Under the pieces are notes generated by a model. That model was not told the DNA's origin, did no database searches, and saw only the letters and a list, made by a program, of their open reading frames with translations. Of a DNA stretch of 64,000 nt, positions 1-13,158 are shown piece after piece. How positions within the stretch are numbered: the stretch's first letter is position 1; each line of letters begins with the position of its first letter. Source of the DNA: Thuidium tamariscinum (lineage: Eukaryota; Streptophyta; Bryopsida; Hypnales; Thuidiaceae). Position numbers and translations under genes: made by a program. The stretch spans positions 1,800,501 through 1,864,500 of the forward strand of contig OX344755.2 in assembly GCA_947034885.2 (NCBI GenBank), in the 5' to 3' direction.

Positions 1-1130
1 TAGCAGAGGAATGCAGTCGTCATACCGTCCATTATGGGTGCCAGCTTTGTCTCATACCGGGAGCTCATTACATGATGCACGTACCAGTTATGACAGAAAC
101 TATAGTGTCTGGTATCAGTAGAGTTGCATTTGGCCTTGTACTGTGAAGTGGGTGTAGTGCAGATGTAGACAACAGAGAACTGATTGCGTCCAATGAGTGC
201 AGAACTCTGTGATAGAAGTAATGAAGAACATGTGATAACCTGAAAGTGTTATTCAGTTTATATATTTAGTGAAGTATCTGCGCATGTACTGATGGATGTT
301 GTTGAGTGCGCGGTGCAATGAATGAGTCCGAGTGAAGAACTGCTTCTCCCTTCTGATGGAGTGCATCTTTGGAGAAATTGAAGTCATCATGAAGTTGACC
401 ACACTATCAAATTGATAGTAGGTATGTAGAAGAAGGCACCGTATAGAAACAGTAGGAAGCCTCGAAATGTGTGGTGTCAATAATCAAAAGGAAATACAAG
501 TAAAGGAATTTTGTGCACCCATTTATTGTTCCACGATGGTTTTCCAGCATGTCTGTCATCAGAGCAGAGTATCTTGTTGGTTGCATGATTGTATTGTGTG
601 TGTTTTGTACTTCCTTATGAACAAATTCTCAGTGCAAAAATAGATCCGCACATATTGTAAAATGTATTGAACATGAATGTGCTGTCATGTACATGAATTA
701 GTTGTCACTAATTAATGAAATGAAGTAATGAATCTGGGTACTGCTTACTTTGTGATGAGTACACATTTGTTGGAAATGCATGTCTTGTATGTCTGTATAT
801 GTAACTTCTTATATTGCATCCAATGCACATTACAGAACAAACACATATATGTACATGTAAATGTGTGTATGCCTACATGGTCCATGAACACGTTGAAATG
901 TGCACACTTAGTCATGCATGAGGCAAAGCATTGAGGAAATGAGGGACGTATAGAAAGTGAGTGCATACAAATTTAAAAAGTATGATACATGCACGCACAA
1001 AAACTTTCAGTGTGCGAAAATGAATTGACAGTCACAAAGTATTCTAAAATACGAGTGCGCATTGTGCAACCAAAGCCGCGTACAAAAGTGTGGAAAAAAA
1101 ACCCACATGATATCGTCCGCGCGGTTTTTT
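1..1130. other. Intergenic, no supported gene
   Basis: No convincing coding exon seen. Short open frames here overlap on both strands and lack recognisable domains. The region is AT-rich with a few short palindromic and A/T runs. It may include the untranslated end of a neighbouring gene outside the window, but nothing in the sequence proves this. Confidence 0.4.
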
Positions 1131-1139
1131 TTTACCATG

Positions 1140-1378
1140 TTTTGGTATAGTGTAAAAACTAACAAATTAGCATGTGTGACATATGTTTAAAAATTAATTC
1201 TCCCCTCTTAATCATTTTTGATAAATTTGAAAAAAATTATGTACATTTCCTCCTACTAGAGGAAGCTTCATTCCAAATTTCACATTGATTAGATGTTTTT
1301 TGCAATACTTATGCCATGAAATGTGAACCGCACGCAACATGTGACACAAAATAGTACAAGTGTTTCTTGCAATGACCC
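1140..1378. mobile_element. Right end of a MITE of the GGGTCATTGCAAGAAACAC family
   Basis: The sequence ending at 1378 (tgtttcttgcaatgaccc) is the reverse complement of the terminal inverted repeat of the 728-bp element at 29874-30601, and the same end recurs at 34525 and, with changes, at 34734. Preceding AT-rich sequence resembles the internal part of those copies. A matching left end was not found, so the left limit is approximate. The armadillo-like exon starts immediately after it. Confidence 0.5.
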
Positions 1379-1379
1379 A

Positions 1380-4217
1380 GATGCCTGTTCCCATTTGATC
1401 AGATATCTTGATCATATGGACAGGTCACAACGCCAGGAGTTTCTGAAGGCTCTTGCAGCTTTTGCTACTATAAAGAAAGGGTGGCAAACCATTCATGAAG
1501 AGCGGGGTCAAACACCTCTCATGTGATTTCTGAAGGAAAGGGAAATTGACACTCAGGTAAGGGATTTTTCTCTTCAAACTAGACCTCCCTTCAGAATATC
1601 CTTGTTGAGACTACTTAGTTGGCGAATAATCACTTTTCAATTGTTTTGATGAGTTTCTCTTGACCAAGTAGGGAAGATTCAGAACTGTCCACAATCAAAA
1701 TGTTCATCAGTCGGCTTATTCTTTCGTCTCTTTCTTGGTTTGCCTCAATTTTCTTTCAAAAACATACTGTCTTTTTGTGAGAAAATGAGTTATCTCACCC
1801 ATGTGTACATCTTTGAACCAAGAGAGGTACCATTGATGGTTAGGTCCTATCTATTCTGCAGCGTTAGTCACCGGGCCTTTTATGCATATTCTATCGCTTT
1901 TTTTATCGCTTGAGGGTTGTCAAGAAACTTTGTCGAGAAATCGTATTGTTCAATTCAAACACACATATTTTTGTGATAGACGTAGTAGTGATTATATTAA
2001 GGCATTGTTCAGTCACTGATACACATCTGCTGCGATAGGTGTGGGATCTGGTGTTGCAAATTTTGGCGGAGATGAGTAGTGTCTTCGAAGATGGAGTTAC
2101 GATACGAGATTCCAGTTATCACAAGATCCTGAATGTATTTTTGGACCTCGAGATTGGTGTTTCGCTATGTTTGTTTTTTGAAAACGACGAATTCAGGAAG
2201 AACACGGAGAGTATAAAGAATATGCTTATTCTCATCAGAAACTTGAGCCTTGCTGGTCTGTCCTCCCCCTCACCTTTTTTGACACTTTATACCGGTCTTA
2301 CTTCAGAAGGACGATCTGCGGATTGGGTTCCGAGTTCCGTTCAGTGCCGAAATAGTTGACCATCCATGTGTCAGATGTGCCAATTATGCTCTTCACATTG
2401 AATGTCAAGATTGCTGAGTCCTTGGTAACAGGGTATTTTTGAGATTTCATACATTTTTTATCATGCAAAACAACAGTAGGTAATTAAGAGTCCTTGGATA
2501 TTCTTCTAATGGTTCAGTTTGTTGAATGCAATCGATCAGAAGCAACGAAGTATTGGTGCTTCATATGGTGAATCTGTTTTTTGTTTTACGCTTTTCAACT
2601 TGTTCTAATTGTCGAACACTTGAAGACTACGAAAAAGACCTTAATAATAGTAGTTATTATATGTGTCCTTTACACAGCATGTAGACTACAACAGTTACTT
2701 TATTAAAATATATGAGAAATTCGTAGTGTCGTGAATGGATTTGAAGACTTGCAAAGAGACTTTGCTGATGAATGCTAAATGTGTTTGTGTCCAGGGTCAG
2801 TCGCTTGTAGTCATCTATCTGATGCTGGTGTTGTAAACCTGCTGCTAAAGGTTCTTTCTGATCACAGTATTTTGTTGTCACTGGTGACTGAGCTTGTTGT
2901 GAAGGCACTCGTGAAATTTACCGACGATCCCGACGTTAAAAGAATGATTTTCAAAGGAGGAATCAGATCGCTTGTCTCTATTTTAAAACTCGATGTCCAG
3001 TCGTCTGCAGCCAGGAGTTTTACGACCATAATACCCATAATTCTGGTTAGTTTATCCTTGTCAATGAATGCTCGTGTGAGGATCCAGAGCCTTCCTTCTA
3101 TTGCTGCCCAGTTTTTTTGCCTCTGAATTTGTTTTCTCTGGACTGAAAAGGTCAAGGCATTTCTTAGCAGTTGTGGGAACTTATCCCTCTTCTCTGTTGA
3201 CGGTAACCAAAAAATAGAATCAGAAGTCTGACAGACATTTTTGAGAGCTCATTTGGCAATTTGGCACGTAGGGAGTTGCCAATGCCTATCTTCTTCTTCT
3301 AGCTTTTGGTACCTCCGACCAATGATGAGCTCAAGATTGTACACGAAAAGATCTAGAATTCGTTTACAAGGGTGTGTTGATTTCGAATTTCATACCGGTT
3401 GATATTAACGGCATACTCTTTACACTTTATACATTTAAGGCCCAAGAGACTTACCAAGAATATAATCGCAATAATCTTGTTCAACAAGCTTTTTTTTTGT
3501 TTAAATTTTGTAGCACCGTTTCATTTTTTCGTTTGTCCCTGTGGGAAGCAGACGGTGGTAGGTGAAGATCCAAAAACTGGTGGAACTGCCTGCACTGCAA
3601 TTTTTAACCTCAACATATTACAAGCATTGAATACTATAATGTACGATGGAGAGACGAGCAGGGTCAAATGGCAAGCTGCAGTTTTGATAAAGCTGTTGGC
3701 CGCGAATGGGCCAACAAAGCTAGTATGTGCTGCTATTTATAACGCCGGTACTCCGGACGCTCTCATCTATTTGCGTACTCAGATGCATTGTGAGGATGTA
3801 AGTGCTACACCTGTGTCCTCATTCCTTGCTAACACTAATTTTGTATATTAGATCCTTTAATTTTTTTCGCAAATCAGTTTTCCATTCTCATGAATAGCTG
3901 GTGCTCTAAATTTACAGTTTTTGCAACATCTTTATCGGTGGAGAGGATGCATCCTTGTCAATGTTGGAATGGAATCAAAAGACTTTGAGTTGTCCAAGGC
4001 TTCGTTTTTCTTCTCACTGTTACAATCGAGTGTTAGTTTTTCGACACACATAAGGATGATTTTGATTCCAAGGTGCTAAAGACCCCAGTCTAAAGATTGT
4101 TATGCTAACGCTTTGTGCTTTCTTTGACAGATTGCAAATGACATCCTGAAATTTTTGAGAGGGAAAAATACTGACTGCAGAAAATACATCGATGAAAGGT
4201 TAAAGAAATCGAGATAA
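1380..4217 (+). pseudogene. Armadillo/HEAT-like repeat protein, 5'-truncated remnant (5 exons)
   Basis: Five exons join in phase across GT-AG introns: about 1380-1556, 2039-2255, 2795-3045, 3552-3797 and 4131-4217 (TAA). The product is Leu-rich and helical, with armadillo-like stretches such as a GGIRSLVSIL segment in exon 3 and a KWQAAVLIKLL segment in exon 4. The exact family is not recognised. Exon 1 contains an in-frame TGA at 1524-1526 (a possible CGA-to-TGA change) and abuts a MITE end at 1378, so the normal 5' part is missing or displaced. The splice sites and phases fit well, so the gene was real once. It could still be expressed from a start codon after the TGA. No promoter was identified. 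Confidence 0.5.
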
Positions 4218-4359
4218 TCCTGTATGCTTTGATGTTTTCATCATCTGAACATCATCCCTCCCAAAACATGTAGACTTCCATCTGAAGACTTGGACAAGTG
4301 GTAGCGGGATCGATCCTTCTACTGTGAACCTCTCAAGCAGAAGCAGGACTCATTTGCAG

Positions 4360-4540
4360 TTGGGTGTACCAAATTAGTAGAGCATTTCGGGAGCTCGAGC
4401 ACCTTACTAGTCCTCATTCCTGCCAGCAAATCGTTGCAGGACTAGCCCCATATATTCAGGAAAGGGAAGCGCAGTTCGAGACAGCGATTGTATTATTTAC
4501 GTTGAAGATGATGAAGGTGATGCTCCCACAACATGCTGCA
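4360..4540 (+). CDS. Possible isolated coding exon
   Basis: An open stretch preceded by a plausible acceptor (ttgcag at about 4359) and followed by a plausible donor (aaaag/gtaaga at about 4541). It encodes a Gln/Glu-rich helical segment. It lies just downstream of the armadillo-like remnant and may be the start of another gene or a former continuation of it. No start codon, domain or downstream exon could be tied to it. Confidence 0.2.
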
Positions 4541-6145
4541 AAAGGTAAGAGAAAAACATAACAGAGTTTTCCTTGAAGTCATTCGAAGTGGGAGTGCGCA
4601 CGTTGTTTATTTAAAACTAGGGGTGATAATGTGGTGAATTTGTGTTGCTAAGCCCTTTTTAGTGGTTAAATTACAAATTTAAAATAGCACCAACTCCAAT
4701 GCCAAGTCTGTTTTTTAATGTAACCCTACCGGAGTCTCATTAGTTAGTCAGAAGAATGCTTATAAGGTATCTTATTGTCTTTCTATTCTTTAATTTAAGC
4801 CCTTGGATCAACACACAGGAACGGTCTTGACTTCATGTTTGATAATCCTCTAAAATCCTTCCAGCTCTTGATGGTTATCTAGTACGTTCAAATTGCCAAC
4901 CCTATGTCAGTAAGAGATGAGACTGACTTTCTGACAGGAGATGTGTGGATTCTTACTATAAATTGGAGGGCAACGTTATCGTACTGAACCCTGTTGCATT
5001 GATTATATAAAAAATTAATCAATTTATTACTGCATCTAAAAAGAAATTACGTTGGCCTGACCATTGCGTTAGGAGGTTTAAAAACACTAAGACTGTAAAA
5101 TGGCCCACCTCGTAAAGGTACACAATTTGTACATGTTTCTTTTTAATAGCCTTCAACAATGTGTAGCAGCGTTCGTAAAACATGCTAATTTGCGCAAGTT
5201 TTCAACAAAAAAAAATGGGGAGCTATTTGCCCATAGCCCAAAAATGCAGGGATTTTTTTTTGAGCCAAAACTCGGATTGAAAGTGTTGTCTGTTCGCCAC
5301 ATCATCTTCTCGTCGAGCAGCGCAGTAGCGTCCGTCCGCTCCGTTCGCTTCTCGTTGGTAGCCGTGGCACGATCTCTTGCGTCCGATGTGAGCAGAGGCG
5401 GCGACATCATGGCCACTGGTATCGCAGTCTGCGCCTAGGGTTTAGGGCCGTGAATAGCAAGTTCAGAACTTACTCGTCTTCCTCGTCTTCCTCGTCAGGA
5501 TTCAGTTGAACTCGCCTCCCTCTTGTTGTCAGTGCTGCACCTCCTGCGTCCTGATCTGTTCCAGTACTCTTCCATTCAGTCCGTTGCATTGAATCCCTTG
5601 TAATGCCGCATTGCCGCCAATTCCACCATCACTATGATTGCTGCTTGAAATTTGTGCCATCAATGCAATGAGTGCATCCTAAGATACGCATTTGAAATTG
5701 GTATCTTTCCCCAATTTGATTTTTCGAGTTGGATCACGCCACTTTCATATTGCTATGAAATTTTTGGAGGCTCGCTTGGTACTCTATTGCTCTCCTTTGC
5801 ATTCATAGCACTTCTTGAAAATGGTGGCTTCAAGTGAATGGCAGCTTCAATTGCGCGCCTTCTGAACCTGCCTGCAACCACTGAAACTTGGATTTCACAA
5901 TGAGGATTTGTAGGGAGCTGTTGGTGAATTTGCTAGAGTCTGGAGTCCAAACTTGCCAATGCCGACTACCGAGTTTGAGTGGTTGCATCACAAAGAATTT
6001 AAGGGTCCCATGGGTCCTCAATTCCTCACTTGCATCATCTAAACTATTGAGTGTTTTCGTATTTGCGTACAACGTTGTTTGTGCTTGCTTTCGCTTTCCT
6101 CCATCTTCACTTCACTACTTTTGGAGAGGTTCTAATCTGCTTGGC

Positions 6146-9135
6146 ATGGCTCCTCGATTGAAGCTCCCAGATAACTTCAGGATGCGGACGTTTGGCTCCC
6201 GCCGGAACACGAATGGAGTGGGGAAGTATTTGCTTAAATCGACTCCTGATGACACGATTGATGTGGCGGGGCGCGAGGACGTAATTGATGAGGCGAGGCG
6301 TGAGGTTATTCACATCTCCGAGACACGTTTGTCTCACTCGATCTGCCCTCCAATGGATCGCGATCCGCCTTCAGAGGCGACAGTTGCATCACCTCCACCT
6401 TCCGATTATGCTTCTTCCGATGGAGATCGGCGCGCGGTGGGAAAGAAGAAGAGAGGTGTTTCGAAATCTGAGCGGAAGAGGCGGAAAACTGCTCCTGAGA
6501 CCATATCGAGGCGTTGGCAGGAGGTTTGGGCTTGCCGATTTCCTTGGGCACAAGCGGAATTGGACAACAACGGCCATCTGTCTGGTGTCGTCTGCCTCAG
6601 CTGCACCGAGATTTCGGGAAGAAGGAAAATTTTGGTCCCGAAGTTGGACAACCTCGAAAAGCACGAGGGGAAGCGATCATGCACAGAGGAGGGCGTTCCT
6701 TTCGCACACTTGAAGAAAGGCGAGACGTTCTTGAAGATCGACTGCAAGCATGCCAAAAACACGAAGCTATGGGCCGCCCGCAAACACGCAGGCACCGTGG
6801 CTGATCAATTGACAACGGGCTTGCAGAGCGACTTCAAACGGAAGGGGGTTCAATTCTCAACTCTTCTTCAGATTTTGAGTTATGGTAGACCTATGTGTGA
6901 TTATGAACGTCAGAAATCCTTGTTTAGTCACTTGAAGGTGAAAAACTTGCCTTCCAAGCATTGGTCTGAGAGCACTGGTTGGGAAATGTTTGAACATATT
7001 CATGCTTCTGTTCTTACTACTTTGAAGTGCGCTATGCAGTCTGCGAGGGTTGTTTCGATTAGCTCTGACGAGGTTACAACGATAGATAACACGTCCTGGA
7101 TCGGTGTCCATATCTATACCATGGAAAACTGGGAGAGAAAACCTCACTTGTTGCATCTGTCTTGCCTCTCCGATGGTGGTACAGCCGATCATCTAACCAA
7201 TGTTATCATGCAAGCTTTGTTGCATGAAGGGGGTCTGACACGTAAAGAAATTGCTTGTAAATTGATTTGTTTTGGGGCTGACGGCGTGAGTACTTTCCAG
7301 GGTCCGAGAACAGGTGTGACAACACAAATTCGGGAGAAGTGGGCTCCTTTTTCGCTAGGAGCCAGCTGTGTCAGTCACAGGGTTAACCTGGTTGTGGAAA
7401 CTTTGTCAAAATACCCCATGGTTAGTAGGCTTGAGGGCCTCTTTTAGTCGATTTACTCATACTTTTGTCGCTCTAACAAGCGTCATGCTAAGTTGCAGAG
7501 ACTTGCAAACCTCATGGAAACTAAGGGTAATAAAATGGTGCGCAATGTGGAAACGCGGTGGGTGTCGATGAGGAGCCCTGCCATGCGCATTATGGAAGAG
7601 TACTCGACTCTGCTCATCAAAATGGGCGCCGATATGATTGGCGGTCCTCGGCAGAAGTCGATCGCTGGGGCGGGTGACAATTTCGATCTCTTTGCAGATG
7701 TTGAAGTTCTACTTTTTTTGGCCTGTTTCATACCTTTGGTGAACTCAGTGCACTCACTCATGAAATTGTCTCAGGCCCGTGATATCTTTGTCTGTGACTT
7801 CATGAGTGCTGTGAAAGTGTGTCAAAGTGACCTTGCTAGGCTGTTCATTGACACTAACACTGCATTCAGCAAGGAGGACTTCAGCACTTACTCAGATTTG
7901 GTATCTTTGTAATGCAAGAGCATCCCTATGCAGTGGAAGGAATTGCTAGGCACCTCTGGCATTTGTCACCTCACGTTTTTCTTCCTTGAGCAGTTGATTT
8001 ATGGGCGCTGCCATGACAAAGTCACAGGCCAACACCTATTTGTGACCCAACAGGAGTTTAACCGCTTGCAAGACAATATCCAACGACAGTTTTCAGATAG
8101 GCCACTTTAGATGCCCATTTTTTTTGTCTTTGTTTGAGTTCATTAAATTCCCCATTTTTTTTCTTTTAATGTGTGTTGTTCTTTTGTGTTCTTTGAATGT
8201 GTGTTTATGTTTTGTGTATTATTTGAATGTGTTTTTGTTTTGTGTGTTCTTTTAATGTGTTCTTTTTAAGTGTTTAATGGGTGATTGTTGGCTGCAGGTT
8301 AGCATCTGTGAGCTTGGGCTGTGAGCGGGGGCTGTAAGCTTGGGCTGTGAGCGGGGGCTGTAAGCTTGGGCTGTGAGCAAGCGCTGTGAGCGGGGGCTGT
8401 GAGCTTCGGCTCTGAGGTTGGGCTGTGAACTGCAACGGCTCTAAACCGATCCTTAAACGGTATTCTCTTGTTTGAACCAGGTTGTGGTATCTCATGATTT
8501 TCTACTGTGTTTCACTATTGACAGACATGGCACAGTCACTATGCAATGAGTTGGACCGTCGTTTCCCACAACAAGAACTTCTTGATGCATTTGGGATAGT
8601 TTATCCCCAATATTGGAGGCAGGAGGGGGCTGAGGCTAGTTTTCCTCACCACTTGGCTGTCTTGAAAGAGTTTTACTGCCAAGCTCGGGTTGCAAGCAAT
8701 GTACATGAAGGTGGTGAGCCATTCACCACACCTGCCATTCTTGATGCCTCAGCGCTTGACTTACAACAAGCTCTATTTAAAGTGACCATGAAAGCTAGTG
8801 TAGAAGTTGCATATGGGCCGCCATTGGATGTGAATCCAGTTATAAAGCTCTAGCGTAGGTTATCTCAGTCACGACACTTGAGTAAGCTGATCTTTGAGTA
8901 CTTTAAGGTTGTAGAAATTGGATGCTGCCTTGTTCTTGGATCTGTAGAGGATGAGAGGTGTTTTTCTACTCTCAAATTTCTTAAATCCTGCCATAGAAAT
9001 AGGCTAGGTAAGCATTTACCCCTTGTTGTCCGCATGTTTGGCCAGCAGTATTTTTCCTTACAGAATTTTCCTTATAAGGATGCTATCAATTCTTGGAGAA
9101 GTGCTGTGAAGGTTGGGCGACAAGGGGATGCTTGA
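6146..9135 (+). pseudogene. hAT transposase, ZNF862/KIAA1586-like, decayed
   Basis: The likely start is ATG 6146. The N-terminus is basic (KKKRG, RKRRK), followed by a zinc-binding segment with a CLSC pair near residue 150, then an RNase-H-like catalytic core: first Asp in an SSDEV motif (about 7060), second Asp in GADGV (about 7280), a CVSH motif (about 7370), and ETRWVSM (about 7550). The hAT dimerisation segment VEDERCFSTLKFLK lies near 8950 and supplies the Glu. In-frame stops at 7445-7447, 7910-7912 and 8851-8853 break it. Between 8110 and about 8527 the frame is lost to non-coding sequence containing a G-rich tandem repeat, possibly an intron. It cannot make an intact protein. I did not find its terminal inverted repeats. 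It belongs to a different hAT branch from the DUF659 transposase at 16-20 kb. Confidence 0.8.
8290..8440. repeat. G-rich minisatellite inside the hAT remnant
   Basis: About six imperfect copies of a unit close to GGGCTGTGAGCTT alternating with GCGGGGGCTGTAAGC. It sits in the non-coding gap between two transposase coding blocks and accounts for the local G-strand skew. Confidence 0.75.
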
Positions 9136-9139
9136 AGGG

Positions 9140-10290
9140 AGATTAGAGAATGAGTATCCTCTCCATAGTTCATTGATTAACCTTAGTTTTCATGAGGTTT
9201 TGCATGAGTTGCAACTCATGTTCACCTTGACACTATATATGGATGCACGCTGAAGACACTTAGAGTGTTGATTCGGTGGTAGAGCTGCGGAGGAGGAGCT
9301 GCGGTGGTGCGGTGGTGGACCTGCGAGGCTTTTCAGAAGCTAACCTTTTTTACTAACGTGGCTTGTTTGTCTTCTGTGCAGATCACTAACACTGCACTGG
9401 GCAGTCTTGCATTTTTGCAAGAAGGGTTCAACTCCCTTGTTAGTGACACTAAAAAAATTTTGCAATAAAATTGTCCATTGCATATTCACTTTTCCACATT
9501 CAACATTTCTTTCTTACAAGCTTAAACATGTTTCACATTTTCAGTAATCACTTACCAAATTAATTTATACAAGTTCCACATTTTTGCCAATCACTTAGCA
9601 AATAAGAAGCTCGAAACAGAACACATGTAGCCACCTTCAGCTCCAAAAAGGACTGAGCTATCACGAATGCATTATACATTAAAAAAAAATTGGTAGACAG
9701 AATGCAATCGTGTTGGAAGCTATTTATCCGTGTTTTTTTATTTTTTTAAAAAAATCGCCCATTAGGCTCCTTTTCTGACACGGGCTTCGCTTCTGCGCGA
9801 ATCCCTGCAAATGGGTTCTGGGATCGCTGATTTGCAGGGAGTGTACAGTAGGTGAGCCGTTACAGAGCCTTAAGCCATTTCAACTTCAAAATTTTATAAT
9901 TAATTCCACACAGCTTCAAAAAATATGAAACAACTTGGGTTAGCTGCAAATTCCTCCTGTCTTTCAAGGACAATTTACTGAAAAATATTTCAAAATGTTT
10001 CACCTCCCCAAAATTCAGTTCCAGCCCTTAGATGGTCTATTCCATCCAACGAACCTCCTCCCTTAGTCTTGAGGACTTTTGCCAGTAAGAAGGCCGCAAT
10101 AGAGAGGCTATTGCAGACCTTTCAGTAGTTTTTAATCAAATCTTTTGTCATTGTATCTAACTTCTGATGAGATTTTCATCATTGTATCAAACTTCTAACC
10201 AGATTTGTGTCACTAGATCTTGCATTGGATGAAATTTTCTGATGCACTGTATTTAGCTTATGAAGTTATGATCCGATTTTTTTCATTGTA
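9140..10290. other. AT-rich non-coding region
   Basis: No coding sequence supported. It contains short inverted pieces (atccctgcaaat near 9802 and atttgcaggga near 9831; cactaacac near 9394 and tgttagtg near 9449) that could be remnants of the 3' end of the hAT element, but no target duplication was recognised. Confidence 0.4.
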
Positions 10291-10510
10291 AGGGAGAGGC
10301 ACCCAATGGTGTCCCTGTACCCAATGCCGTCTGTTTCTACAGCACACAATCATTTCAAGCTATAAATGTAGGTAGGTAGTAGATGGCTTATTTCTTTTGA
10401 CCTAAAACAATAAGTAGTCTACAGTCCCGCTACATTTCTGTTCTAGGATGAATGACTGACTTAGGAACGGACGGCATTGGGTACAGGGATGCCATTGGGT
10501 GCCTCTCCCT
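10291..10510. mobile_element. MITE, 220 bp, with about 40-bp terminal inverted repeats and TA duplication
   Basis: The left end AGGGAGAGGCACCCAATGG and right end CCATTGGGTGCCTCTCCCT are inverted complements, and the complementarity extends about 40 bp with a few mismatches. The element is flanked by TA on both sides (10289-10290 and 10511-10512). The TA duplication suggests a Tc1/mariner (Stowaway-like) origin; a PIF-type TAA duplication is an alternative reading. Confidence 0.85.
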
Positions 10511-10773
10511 TATCTAGCTTTTGATCAAATTTCTTTTCATTGTAACTTGTCAGGTTCAGATAAAGATGATTGTGTCTTAGTCAGTTATTGCAGTGCAATT
10601 TGTATGTTGAAGTCCCTTGTTAGACAACGTACCGTGGACGTTGCTTGTGTCGTGTGTTATACCGTGATGCACAGAAGGAATTTTTCTGACATTGTGCGAA
10701 TGTTGTGTTGTGTCCAACACGTCATTTTTCTACACAAAACAATAATTCTTCTTCACATAAACTAAGAGACTTA

Positions 10774-10925
10774 GGCCCTGTTTACACCAAAAAAACTTTG
10801 GGTTGGGGCCCAAAAGAATGGAGTATTTTGATTGGAAGATAGCTATGGTACCAATCCAAAAGTTCTAATCAGAAGACTCCATTTCTCTGGGCCCCAACCC
10901 AAAGTTTTTCGGTGTAAACAGGCCC
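10774..10925. mobile_element. Tourist/PIF-Harbinger-like MITE, 152 bp
   Basis: Inverted ends of about 37 bp (GGCCCTGTTTACACC at the left; GGTGTAAACAGGCCC at the right) are flanked by TTA at 10771-10773 and 10926-10928. The GGCC-TGTTT start and 3-bp TTA duplication match Tourist-type elements mobilised by PIF/Harbinger transposases. Confidence 0.85.
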
Positions 10926-11721
10926 TTAACCCCTGAATGTTTGAGGCCTTTTTGGAGCTTCTAAGAATTTGTTCTAAATTGAACAAAAAGCCAACATTTT
11001 GATAAGTTGTGCTCCCTTTGCCCTCCCCTCCCCCCCAGGAGGACACTTCTTGTATATTTGGGGGACCCACGTGCAGCGGTGGGGTATTTTTAGGGGGGCT
11101 ATCAATTATTTGTAATCATTATTTGGCAACATTAAAAGAGCCCCTATTTTACCATAAAGCGAAAAAATCAGCCATATTATCATCCCTATTTTATTTTTAA
11201 AACACTTTGCCTTTTTAATGTCCCCTATTTTATATGTAAATTTTTTATAAATTTTACCTAAGATTATTTAAATGTACCCTATATTCCGCCGCACGTAGGT
11301 TATTAAAAAGCGGGAAGTGTCCTCCCTTAGCTCCCCCCAATTAAAACTCCACATCAGGTACAATTTTTGTCCCACTAAAAAGTTCCAATTCTTGACTCTT
11401 GAGTTCAATAACTTCAATTGTAAAGTCTTTGATGTGTTGAACCTTGTGAGGCAAGTGAAACAATTTGTAAGCATTCTTCTGGGCTAGCATGCTTGGCCTT
11501 GCCTATAATTATGACTTATGAGGCACCTTCACTGTACTAAGTAATTGCTTCTCCATACAATAGTGTTGACAATGTAATTAGAGACCACTTTGATGTTATG
11601 AAAATTTGTTTATAAAGGGATCTTGATTTCTTTATTGCATATATCGGTGAGTGCAAGAAATACTTAAAGCCTTTTATCACACTCTAGTCTTTTACTCTTT
11701 TTTTGCTATAACTTTTGTGTT

Positions 11722-12278
11722 TTAGCTCCAAATGATTCAAAATTTATAGGGAAGCTACTCATAGATATTATGTATGTTTTATAATGAATTTTGGATATTT
11801 TTCAAAAATAATTTATTATTTTTATATAGCCCCAAAAATTTCTCACAATACTCAATTTAGGGGGTTTTAGCACCATTTATCTCCAAAACAACGAATTTTG
11901 ACATAAAATTTGGAGAAGATGGTCTCTTAGTACTTAGTAGACTTATACCTATTGTTCAAAGGAATTCTAAAAATACTTATTATTAAGTGTTGTAGAAGTT
12001 CACAAAGAGAGCTTCATCCTACATTTTTTTTCAAAGGTATAAAACATTATTTTGGTGAGTTTTTTAGCCAAATCTCATCACCAATTTTTTTTTAAAGTTT
12101 TGTATTTTTATGTATTTTTTTAAAAAAGAAAATTATTTTTTACAAATTAAAATGTCACAAATTGTATTTTCTTCACTGGAATTCTATGAGAATTCTATGT
12201 CAAAAAATCTCCAAAATTCATTATAGATACATAATAGCTATGAGCTCCCCTATAAATTTTGAGCCATTTGAAACTAAA
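11722..12278. repeat. Foldback element with inverted arms of about 80-95 bp
   Basis: The arm at about 11722-11815 is the inverted complement of about 12200-12278 (shared core aatttatagggg-agct and its complement), separated by AT-rich sequence. The right arm adjoins ggttgcaagaaacac at about 12282, related to the MITE end seen at 1378 and 30601. This suggests a divergent foldback member of that family. Precise ends and target duplication are unresolved. Confidence 0.5.
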
Positions 12279-13158
12279 GGGTGGTTGCAAGAAACACTGT
12301 TCACTTTTTGTAGCATTTTACTGGGGACTGTATTTTTGTTGCATAGTACTGCCAGTACCACGAATACTATCAGTAAACTGCCAATGCACTGTGCTTTTGA
12401 CACATCTATTGGAGTCAGGAGTCAATGCGGCCATTGAATGACATTATTTTACATATGGTATGATTAAAAAAGTTTGACAAGTGGGCAAATGTGGGATTAA
12501 AGTCAGACGTGGAAGTAATATGCCCACGTAGCAGTACTTAGGAGCAAAAGACTACAGTTTTTTTCAAAAAATACAGTGATCCAATTTTGATTCATAAATA
12601 ATCAAAAGTGATTTATTTATTTATTTCTAATTATGGCCATTTTTTCAAATCTCCTTATCATCACTTTCATCTAAAAAAAATTAGAATCACAATATTTTTA
12701 GAATTTGTAAATGTGCGCGCCATTGAGCTATATTATGTAGCATATATATCATCTAAAAATAACTAAAAATTATATTTCAAACCATATTCATAAGCTTACT
12801 AGATAGAAGAACACACCACCAAAATATCAATTCAAAAGCATTCATTTTGATTACTACAAACATGGGGAATTTCGTTAAAATGGCGGTATTCCACATACCA
12901 TTTTCACACCTTGACATCTAGGACAAGTATACATTGCTAATATCTAGGACACTTTTAGATTTCTGAAATCTATGACAAGCATAGATATTAGACCAAACAA
13001 TCTAAAAAATCTAGGGTTGGTATAGATTTCAGAAATATAGGAGAGTTGTAGATTTCCAAAATCTAGTACAGGTGTAGATCCTAGGATAGAAAAAACGGTT
13101 CAGACCGCGCAGTCTAAACTGCTCAAAAGCACCAATTTAACGAAATGGCGCTATTTTA

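Noticed and set aside
5100..5450. Open frames on both strands before the hAT remnant
   Set aside because: Mirror-image frames without motifs; no evidence for a gene.
6285..6815. Several overlapping open frames in other registers
   Set aside because: Shadows of the GC-richer hAT transposase N-terminus.
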